In this document: positions 24,460 through 34,400 of the stretch, one piece after another
Layout: each line of letters starts with the position of its first letter
Position numbering within the stretch: position 1 is the stretch's first letter
Origin: a virus
Length of the DNA stretch: 64,000 bases
IMG/VR virus record: IMGVR_UViG_3300043399_000877
Coordinates: 124,001 to 188,000 of that record
Strand: one strand, 5' to 3'
Position numbers and translations under genes: made by a program
Notes under the pieces: generated by a model
Database searches by the model: none
What the model was told of the DNA's origin: nothing
What the model saw: the letters and a program-made list of their open reading frames with translations, nothing else

Positions 24460-27400
24460 TTTTCTAAAATGATAGTCACCGTCGTGCTCGACTCGGCTAA
24501 AGTTTGACACCAACTCATAACCTATAGAGCGCATGTATTCGATTACCTCTTCTACTTTTGGTGCACCCTCATTATAATCAGTGTGCTGTGCTTCAAGTAT
24601 TATGTCTTTGCAATTGCTCAGTGTATATTCTGCGCCACGAAGCACATCCAACTCAGATCCTTGAATATCTAATTTTACCAAATCCGGCAGCGGCCAATTG
24701 TTGTATTTTACAACAGTGTCAAGAGTCCAGGCTGTTTTCATAACAACGTCATTTTCATCAAATCGTCCAGTGGTTTCTTTATAATAGGAATTACCGCCCG
24801 GTTCCCAAATATGTTGATAAAATTTTAATTCCTTTCCATCTTGATCCGAAAGTAATCCAATATAATAACTGTCTTGTGATTTTTCAAAATAAGGACGGCA
24901 TTCTTCCATAGCATCAAACAGGTAGTAATTTGAATCCGGCCAAACAGTCTTAGCATGCCGTGTCCAATGCAATACGCATGCACCTATGTCATATATTACC
25001 TTTGGTTTTATACCCATTGATCCCATAATTTTTAAATATCGACGATGATCTTCAGGCAAGCGATCTTCATGATATGCCATTTCTAATATTTGCTTTTGTT
25101 CCGCATATGGGTCTGGTTGTTGTAGAACCGGCTGTGGTTCCGGAAGTTCAACGGTATTTTTTACCAAAAACTTAGTTGCGCCGATGTGCTCGCATTTAAT
25201 CGATGGGTCTACCCAAACACTAAATCCGTTTTCCCTTGCTTTTCTGCAAAAATATATATCTTCAGAGATAGTATGACTGTGGTCAAGTGCAGAAGTGTAT
25301 ACAAAGTGTGGATATTCAAGTTTCCTAAAAACCTCCCCTTTTATTAAACAACACCCAAAACCACAACTTGCAATTTCAGTTATTTCTTTATTGTGCAATT
25401 CTTCATATGGTATGTTTGTAACACCACCAAACCCAGTATCTTTGTACACTTCGAGAACATGCAGGCCGGGAACACGCTGTATATATAAACCAGAAATTAT
25501 ATCTCGATCTGCATCTAGCATTTTTTTAAGTGTGTCTGCTGGCAATACTATGTCGCTATCAACACTAAACAGATAATCATACCTTTTTGCCCATTCAGCT
25601 ATTAGGTTTCTTATTTGATCTATTTGATAACCATAGAAAAATTGAAACTCAGTGGTATATCCTTCGGGTATTTCTAAATCATATATTGATTTAAAAGTTT
25701 CAGTCTCAATGTATTTGTTGGTAGGAACTGCTATAAGTATTTTTTTCATTTCTTTTCTTTGTACAATATTTTCAGAAAACGACGGAAGTAACTCATAATT
25801 TAATGTAGATGGGTCTTCCCATATTGTTGATTGTCTTATCCAACATATGGCAGGAGTGGGATCTGCTATCGCCAGAGGAACTGATGATTCCGTATCGCCC
25901 GGTTGATTAACTCTCATAAAATAAAAATTATCAATAGCTCGAGTTACACCGTTTTTATCAATCTCCGTTAATAAACTTTCGCATGTTCGCCATGTCAACG
26001 CATATGCGTGGGCGCCACTGTGCCTCGGAACATCAACAACTCGCGCAGGTGGGCCAGCTCGGGTGTAATCGTAAATACCGATATTTTTAAATTTATATCC
26101 AAGTGCTACTATTCTGTTATCCGGTATGGGTATGTCTACAGGATGCAACATTAGAGAATCGTGTTCAAGTACTATTGCGGTTTCACGATTTTCTAAAATA
26201 CGACGCCAAATTGCAAAATGGCTGGCTGTGGCACATGCAGCAATGTCATTTACATCTCCATTTATGGGTAAACCTGCAAATGCTTCTGCGGCAGTTTTGC
26301 CTTCTATTCCTTCAAAATATTCCCAAGCTAAACCAACACGCTCGCACGACTCGGCAGCAGCTTTTGCATATTCTATTGAATTTGAGTTTGACGTTCTTAA
26401 TATATATGCTTTGGAAGGTACATTACTGTTTTTATAACTCATATCTGCGTTACGATTTTGCTCTTCCCCGCGTACTTTGTAATCATTTAATGGATTTGCA
26501 TCATTATAGTAACACACTATTTCCTGATTGCAATATATTTTTTCCGGTTCCACTTGTTCTATTAACTCATAAAACAATGGATTATCGTGACCGGATCGCA
26601 TCCAATCACCACTGGGGTTTTTAAACTTATTCCAATTAACTGCTTTTATATATCTTCCCAATACTGTTCTCAAATGAGTATAGGGTATGCGCCAATTAAA
26701 CCAATGTGACCTGTAACTTTTATTCTTTTTAACCATGCTTGGGTACTCTTGAGCTATTAACGGTATATTGTCTATGACACTCCACATGCTACCGTATGTA
26801 AACTCATATCCCTGATTGTACAGGTCGTTATAATAATGAAATATTGTATTATTGTTGGCTAACCAATCATCCCCGTCGAGTAGAATTACAATGTCATCTT
26901 CGTTTACATATTCCTCGACTGCCGTTAATTGATTGTATATTGCGCCTTGATTTTGGATATTATCGATAACTTTAAATTTATCAGCGATACCGGGAGGCAA
27001 GCTGTTTATAGTTTTGACAGCTTCCGAATGTGAGTTGTCAGTCGAAGCATCATTAATTATAATATGGAGATAGTTATCATAATCCTGCTGTGCAACTGAA
27101 AGAATGTTTTTTCTAACATAACTCCCTGCGTTCCAGAATGGACTTACGACTACTATTCTTCGTTGTTTGCCATACGATCTGTACTGACGTTTAGCCGGAA
27201 AGTTGAGAACCCTACCAAAAACACCAGCAACTTTTTCGTTTATGCGAGACACTTTATGATATTCATCTACTGGTAAAAATTCACCACTTACACCATATAA
27301 AAATTGTTTCCATTGTAGCGCAACAGTATCCCATCCGGCTACATCTCGCACAACGTTGCAATAATTTTGCTTTTGCTGGAGTAAGTATCGATTATTGTAA

Positions 27401-28440
27401 GCACTTATTACTAGTTCAACAAATCTGTCTACCTGTGCGGCATTATCAATATGTGGAAATAAACCGTTTGGCTCGATCGCGTAGTCTAACAAGTAACAGG
27501 CTTGTTCGACAGCAGTTTCCTCTAATGCCCCAAATCGTGTTGTAATTACCGGTGTATTGTAAAGCAACGATTCAAGGCTGCTTATTCCAAAAGTTTCGGG
27601 AAAACTTCCGGGATAAATTGTAAAACTTGCATTGGCTAATATGCGAGCTATTTCATATTGAGGTATTACACCGGTAAATGTTACATCTAACTCTTTTAGA
27701 TCCGGTCGATCTGCAAGCTGAGAGACTACAACTTCTTGGCTATCTGGTTCAGCATTTTCTCTAAAACGATAAAAACCACCTATGATAGTTAAATGTGCAT
27801 CAGGTATTTGTTGTTTAACACGAGGCCATATTTGATTTACAAGCGGCAGCATACCCTTACTCATGCTCGCATTAAACACAAAGTGGTTTGGGTCTTTCAG
27901 AGATAGGTCCACTTCCGGTATGTGTTGGACTGCGCCGTTTCGTGTTTGGAATACAAAACGCTTTAGTACTTCAAAGTTACGCTTTTTACCATGATCACAG
28001 TTAAGGAAGTAGTCTGTGTGAAAGTCACTCAATGTAAACACATGATCAATGGTCCCGTTAAGCAACAGGTCTTCTACTATTTGGTCACCTTCGATAAAAG
28101 TATCATGCAACCAAAGTATTCGCTTTCCACAGTTTTGCACAAACGGGTGGGTATTGTGTTCAGACATTAACGGAATCACAGATCTTGAAGAAATAGCAAA
28201 ATCATATGTTTCTGTGTGGGCATGTGCATCACTGTTGTCAATATAACGTACTCCGTCATACACTCCGGGTCCAGAGTGTGTGGAGTCTCTACAATTGTTA
28301 AAAACCGTAACATCAAAACCCAACTGTGCAAGGTTTTTGGATATTAGTATTACTGCACTTTCGCTACCGCCTAGCCCGCGGCGTTCTAAGGTAGTCCCAT
28401 CATAGCAGAGACCCAGTTTGTCTATTATAACTATTCGCAT
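24448..28440 (-). CDS. Five-domain glycosyltransferase/methyltransferase
   Basis: 1330 aa with, in order: a GT4-type domain (about 1-395; GLGGSESAVILI, FPETFGISSLESLLYNTPVI); a GT2 domain (about 428-660; VVVSPFWNAGSYV, catalytic LLDGDDW at 520-526); a GT25 domain (about 676-870; SKAYILRT, AIVLEHDS); a second GT2-like domain (about 898-1095; ILIAVPT, FSVDSDIVLP at 958-967, GFGCCLIKGEVF); and an FkbM-type SAM methyltransferase (about 1145-1330; VIYDIGACVLHWT, DLVKLDIQGSELDVLRGAE). All metal-binding motifs look intact. It could build and methyl-cap an oligosaccharide on its own. It begins 41 nt after the 2967-aa collagen-like fibre gene, on the same strand, so the fibre is the leading candidate acceptor; host surface glycan is the alternative. 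Confidence 0.88.
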   Translation of the reverse strand: MRIVIIDKLGLCYDGTTLERRGLGGSESAVILISKNLAQLGFDVTVFNNCRDSTHSGPGVYDGVRYIDNSDAHAHTETYDFAISSRSVIPLMSEHNTHPFVQNCGKRILWLHDTFIEGDQIVEDLLLNGTIDHVFTLSDFHTDYFLNCDHGKKRNFEVLKRFVFQTRNGAVQHIPEVDLSLKDPNHFVFNASMSKGMLPLVNQIWPRVKQQIPDAHLTIIGGFYRFRENAEPDSQEVVVSQLADRPDLKELDVTFTGVIPQYEIARILANASFTIYPGSFPETFGISSLESLLYNTPVITTRFGALEETAVEQACYLLDYAIEPNGLFPHIDNAAQVDRFVELVISAYNNRYLLQQKQNYCNVVRDVAGWDTVALQWKQFLYGVSGEFLPVDEYHKVSRINEKVAGVFGRVLNFPAKRQYRSYGKQRRIVVVSPFWNAGSYVRKNILSVAQQDYDNYLHIIINDASTDNSHSEAVKTINSLPPGIADKFKVIDNIQNQGAIYNQLTAVEEYVNEDDIVILLDGDDWLANNNTIFHYYNDLYNQGYEFTYGSMWSVIDNIPLIAQEYPSMVKKNKSYRSHWFNWRIPYTHLRTVLGRYIKAVNWNKFKNPSGDWMRSGHDNPLFYELIEQVEPEKIYCNQEIVCYYNDANPLNDYKVRGEEQNRNADMSYKNSNVPSKAYILRTSNSNSIEYAKAAAESCERVGLAWEYFEGIEGKTAAEAFAGLPINGDVNDIAACATASHFAIWRRILENRETAIVLEHDSLMLHPVDIPIPDNRIVALGYKFKNIGIYDYTRAGPPARVVDVPRHSGAHAYALTWRTCESLLTEIDKNGVTRAIDNFYFMRVNQPGDTESSVPLAIADPTPAICWIRQSTIWEDPSTLNYELLPSFSENIVQRKEMKKILIAVPTNKYIETETFKSIYDLEIPEGYTTEFQFFYGYQIDQIRNLIAEWAKRYDYLFSVDSDIVLPADTLKKMLDADRDIISGLYIQRVPGLHVLEVYKDTGFGGVTNIPYEELHNKEITEIASCGFGCCLIKGEVFRKLEYPHFVYTSALDHSHTISEDIYFCRKARENGFSVWVDPSIKCEHIGATKFLVKNTVELPEPQPVLQQPDPYAEQKQILEMAYHEDRLPEDHRRYLKIMGSMGIKPKVIYDIGACVLHWTRHAKTVWPDSNYYLFDAMEECRPYFEKSQDSYYIGLLSDQDGKELKFYQHIWEPGGNSYYKETTGRFDENDVVMKTAWTLDTVVKYNNWPLPDLVKLDIQGSELDVLRGAEYTLSNCKDIILEAQHTDYNEGAPKVEEVIEYMRSIGYELVSNFSRVEHDGDYHFRKLDN

Positions 28441-28463
28441 ATATCAACCTATAAAAGCTAATA

Positions 28464-28499
28464 TATTTAAATGGCAGGGGATTATTCCCCGCCATTTAT
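28464..28499 (-). terminator. Hairpin at end of 2967-aa fibre gene
   Basis: Stem AATGGCGGGGA paired with TCCCC-TGCCATT (one bulged base), containing the fibre stop codon, followed by an AT-rich stretch. Probably a partial terminator before the glycosyltransferase gene. Confidence 0.6.
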
Positions 28500-31400
28500 G
28501 GTTTTGCGAATTTGTTCCAGTTGTGCAGTCAGTGAGTTGATGGTAATCTGTTGTTCTTTTATGGCTTCAATCAACAGTGGTACCAATCTTTCATACTTGA
28601 TGGTCAAGTAATTCTCACCACTCTTGCTATAAAGATTTCCTTGGGAATCTTCTTTATGATCGAATGGTGCAGGTGCAACCGCTTCGGGCAACACTGCTTG
28701 TACTTCCTGTGCCAGCAATCCAACTTCAACTTTATCTGGATCTACAGCTAACCCAAGCTCAGTTGCTTCAGATTTCCAATTATAGTAAACTCCGTTGATT
28801 TTAGAAAGTTTTTCAACAGCATTGGAAACAACTTGTACATTTTCCTTCAATCTTGCATCCGAGCTGTATGCAGTTATTTCGCCCGCTGCGGTAATTGCAC
28901 CACCAAAAGTTACAGATCCACCGAGTCCGTTAATAATTAGGGTATTAGTGGCACCGTTGTTTCTGGCCATTATTTCATTAGGATCAATACAAACGTTGGC
29001 GGCAGTACTGGGACCTACTTGGAAACCGTGCAACGTGCTAGTAAGATTTACGTCTGCTGTAGCATTGCATCTTAGCCTAGTTATAGTTAGACCGCCAATA
29101 CCAGACAAATTTCCAACTTCAGTGGTACCAGCATACCAAGAAAATTGGCCTGCGCTTGTAGGAACCGAATTCCAAAGAGTATCAGTAGCTATACCTATTG
29201 CATAATCAACCGCTGCTGCACCAACACCCGGATAAAGTACAAGTTTAGTACCCGCACTTCGTGTTGTAAATGCCGGTATAGCTACACCGTTTGTATTCCA
29301 GTCAATTCTATTACCAGTTGTACCGTTTAGATAAATTTGGCCGTTATTGTTGACGGCATCCCATGCATTTGTAGATATAATTTGTGCGCTAAATGTTTTG
29401 TCTGCACTAAACGTCTGCACTGCTGCAAGTGTAGCTATTGTACTAGTCGCATCCGGTAATGTATAAGTTCTAGCCGCAGTCGGTCCAGCAAATGTTACAA
29501 ATTGGTTACCTAGCAGCTCAGTCTTAACGTTTGCAAGCGTCTTTGGTCTGACGAAACCATCTGAACCAGTTTCAACAAAGTAATGTGTTGCAGCGGTCGC
29601 TGTATCTCCAGATCCCGACAAGTTGATGAATGTTGGGTAGAAATATCCACCATAGTTAAGACGTGTCGTGCCGGTCGGCGTCGTGGTACTCGTATCAAAC
29701 TGGCCAGATGTTGCTACAGATCTTATCACAGCCATAGTATTTGGTGCTGCGGTTGTAATATCCGGCACTATAATTGTTGTGTCTGCAGTTGGGGCATTGT
29801 TTAATTCAGTGTAAAAAGTTCCGGCAGAATTATACATTCTGAAATTACCACCGGAAGTAAATACTGCTGTCAATGTCGGTTGAGCACTGGTAGCAGCGGT
29901 CCAAATTTGAAGATCACTACCACCTGCTGTACTTGCGCCCACACCACGCACAAGAGCCAGGTCACCGGATGACTGTGTACTAGCGTCTCTGCTTGCAAAA
30001 ACCACAGCACCAAGTTCAGTACCAGCATTCACTGTAGTACTGTTAAACTCTAACCTTAAACGTGCACCAATAGAACCATTAGCAGACGCCACGTATATAT
30101 CAGTTCCTTGAATAGTATTGACTGGAACTGTTGCGTTGGTAAGTGCAGCACCCATTTTAACTGTACCAGCAACTGTCTGCGCACCGGTTGTAGCGTTCGC
30201 ATACGAAACAGATGTAGTAGAGCATGCGGTAACTGTAAATGTACCATTATAACCGGTTGGTGTGACACCGGCAACAATAATCTGAGACCCGACTTCAAAT
30301 GGTGCTGCGGCTTGTGCTGCAAATGTCAGTGTTGCCGTTGTACCTGTGCCGCTTGCTCCGGTTGTCGCGATAGTAGTTGCCAAAGTTGGCACGGTAAGAA
30401 CGTCACCTGCTGTATATCTGTGACCGCCCCAGGTTAAAGTTACGCCAGTTACTACACCAAGAGCAACCGTTACAGTCGCCAGCGAATAAGAACCTGTTCC
30501 ACCCGACATTATCACGTTCGTGTGTGTGCCGTTCATGTAACCGGTACCACCGGAAGTTATGGCTGCCAATGTTAAAATAGGGCCGGTTACAGCAGATATA
30601 TCTGCACCAACAGCAAGGTTTCCGGGGACAATGGCGCTGGGTGAAAGTAACTTTGTGCTACCACCGTCAGCATCACCAATACTAACGTTAGTTGTTGACC
30701 CTGCCGCGCCGCCGGTGCCGATGTTAACTGTTTTGGTAAATCCGGATGCTGTAGCACCAGTCGCCAAGTTAAGAGTTTGAGAGGTTGTAGCTGCTCTACC
30801 AATTGTTATAGCACCGGTTCCGGACGTTCCGCCAATGTCTATTGTGCCGGAAGTTTGACCTGTTCCGATACTTATTGCTGCTGTTGTGTTATCTGTGAAC
30901 AAAGATGCAGCAGCATTGGTTGCGTTTACTGAAGTTATACCAGTCAAGGCAAGCGCCGCGCTGCCACGGTTGATGGTGACAGATGTTGTACCAATATTCA
31001 TTGTTTGGTTTACAGCAGCCACATCAGTGCCGATTGTAAGTCCTAATGAAGCTCTTGCTGTAGCACCAGTTTCACCAACCCAGTTTGTTCCATTACCTAC
31101 AATAATAGTATTGTCTGCTGGTGTTACTAGTGCAATGTCTGCAAGTCCCGCGTCATATGCTTGAACGTTGGTGCCAATTACGAGGCCAAGAGTCGTGCGT
31201 TGTGCAGCAGCGTCTGCATCATCCAAGATTGCTCGACCAGCAGCAGTCAAAGTAGTCACTGCGTATGTATCAGCCGCAGTCGTATAAATCATACGGTCGG
31301 CAGCAGTAGTCAAACCAGCTATGGACTGAAGACCTGCGTCATATGCTTGAACGTCTACACCAATAGTACCGGTATCTAGAACGCGGGACCAAGTCATTGA

Positions 31401-34400
31401 GGTGGTACCTAAAGTGTCAGTACCTTTAAAGTCAGTATCGAAGGTCTTACCTCCGTTTGCGGTGCCTTGGTCAACTGCAACCGCCGCTGCCGCTAACTCT
31501 GATGCAATGTTAGCATCATTCGCCCTAGTCCAAGCACCAGCCGCCACAACGTAAATTCCGTTTTCAGCAGCAGCAGTTTGGTTCTTTACAAGAACTCTAT
31601 CACCTGCTACAACGGCCACACCGTCAATAGTTTGAGGCGCTGATAGTGTAATATTAGCAGTTGTTGCGGCCTTGACGCTACGTTTGACCCATGCGTCTGG
31701 GAGATTTTCAAGAGTTAAGGTCTGCCAGCTTGGTGCGCTCGCGCCTGCCGAAACAAATGCCTGGCCAGCAGTACCAGCAGCAGTTACCGCAGTTGCCCCA
31801 GCACCAGTTTGATATGGAACACCCCCAGCAACACCGCCTGCTATGTTAGTGGCGGTTGTTGCAGTAGTAGCATTACCAGAGAACGTAGTTGCTGTTAATG
31901 TACCGGTAGAAGGCACATATGATAGTGCCGTAGCAGTTGCCCTAACTCGTGCAGTTTGGTTGCTACCAGCAGCAGCAACAAATACTGGATAATGTGTTGT
32001 GGCAGAAGTGTCTTCAGTAGCATTTATGGTTGTTGATGGTCCAGCAGTACCTTGGATACCTTGGCTACCAGTAAAACCAACGGATCCTTGTGATCCTTGA
32101 ATGCCCTGGCTACCGGTAAACCCTCGGCTACCGGTAAATCCTATGGGCCCTTGTTGACCCTGTATGCCTTGAACGCCCTGACTTCCGGTAAATCCGATCG
32201 GTCCTTGGTTTCCTTGAACACCTTGAACTCCTTGGCTACCGGTAAACCCGATCGGCCCCTGCTGGCCTTGAACGCCTTGAACGCCTTGGCTACCAGTAAA
32301 TCCTCGGCTACCAGTAAATCCAATCGGTCCTTGTTGTCCCTGGACGCCCTGCACACCTTGGCTACCGGTAAATCCTATAGGTCCTTGTTGTCCCTGGATG
32401 CCTTGAATGCCCTGACTACCAGTAAATCCAATGGGTCCCTGCTGGCCCTGTATGCCTTGAACGCCCTGACGCCCTTGTACACCTTGGCTTCCGGTAAATC
32501 CAATAGATCCATCAGAACCCTGTACACCTTGAATTCCCTGTGTGCCTTGAATGCCTTGACTTCCAGTAAATCCGATTGGCCCCTGCTGGCCCTGTATGCC
32601 TTGAACGCCTTGGACGCCTTGACGACCCTGAATACCTTGACTTCCAGTAAATCCAATGGGTCCCTGCTGACCCTGTATGCCTTGAACGCCTTGAATCCCC
32701 TGACTTCCAGTATATCCGATTGGACCATCAAATCCTTGTATACCCTGAACTCCTTGGACTCCCTGACTTCCGGTAAACCCAGTTGTACCAGTTATACCTT
32801 GACGACCTTGAACGCCTTGAACTCCCTGACTTCCGGTGAATCCAACGGGCCCCTGCTGGCCCTGTATGCCTTGAACGCCTTGGACGCCTTGACTTCCAGT
32901 ATATCCGATTGGACCATCAAATCCTTGTATACCCTGCACGCCTTGAACGCCTTGACTTCCAGTAAACCCAGTTGTACCAGTTATACCTTGACGACCTTGA
33001 ACGCCTTGAACTCCCTGACTTCCGGTGAATCCAACGGGCCCCTGCTGGCCCTGTATGCCTTGAACGCCTTGGACGCCTTGACTTCCTTGAACGCCTTGGA
33101 CACCTTGGCTACCAGTAAATCCTATGGGTCCTTGGTTTCCTTGAATGCCTTGTGTTCCTTGAACTCCCTGACTACCGGTAAATCCAATCGGTCCTTGTTG
33201 TCCCTGAACGCCTTGAACGCCCTGGCTACCGGTAAACCCAATGGGTCCTTGAGATCCTTGAATCCCCTGTGTGCCCTGGATGCCTTGACTTCCGGTAAAT
33301 CCGATTGGGCCTTGTTGACCCTGTATGCCTTGAACGCCCTGACGTCCTTGGACACCTTGGCTACCTGTAAACCCAATAGATCCATCAGAACCCTGTACAC
33401 CTTGAATTCCCTGAACGCCTTGGATACCTTGACTACCAGTAAATCCTATGGGCCCTTGTTGTCCCTGTATTCCCTGGCGCCCTTGAACACCTTGGACGCC
33501 TTGAACACCTTGGCTTCCGGTAAATCCTATTGGTCCGTCAGAACCCTGTATGCCCTGTACACCTTGAACTCCCTGGCTACCAGTAAACCCAATCGGTCCT
33601 TGTTGACCTTGGACGCCTTGTATGCCCTGTGCGCCCTGTACACCTTGGCTTCCGGTAAATCCGATCGGTCCTTGGTTTCCTTGAACTCCTTGTATGCCCT
33701 GACTACCAGTGAATCCAACGGGACCTTGAGATCCTTGTATGCCCTGACGGCCCTGTATGCCCTGAATTCCTTGGCTACCAGTAAATCCGATGGATCCGTC
33801 AGAACCCTGTACACCCTGGACCCCTTGGCTACCTTGACTGCCGGTAAATCCGACGGATCCCTGAGATCCTTGTATACCTTGAACTCCCTGTGTGCCTTGA
33901 ACGCCTTGGCTTCCTGTGAATCCGATTGGACCATCAAATCCTTGAATACCTTGACGCCCTTGGACACCTTGACTACCAGTAAATCCAACGGGCCCTTGTT
34001 GTCCCTGTACACCCTGAACTCCTTGAACTCCCTGACTACCGGTAAATCCAACGGGTCCTTGTTGTCCCTGGATACCTTGTGTTCCTTGAACTCCTTGACT
34101 ACCGGTAAATCCGATCGGTCCTTGGTTTCCTTGAACGCCTTGTGTTCCTTGAACTCCCTGACTACCGGTAAATCCAATCGGGCCCTGCTGGCCCTGAATG
34201 CCCTGCACGCCTTGAACGCCTTGACTTCCAGTAAACCCAATCGGTCCTTGCTGTCCCTGTATGCCCTGTGTACCCTGACTTCCGGTAAACCCGATCGGGC
34301 CCTGTTGGCCCTGAACTCCCTGACTACCAGTAAATCCGATCGGTCCTTGGTCGCCTTGAATTCCCTGGCGACCTTGAATACCCTGAACTCCCTGGCTACC

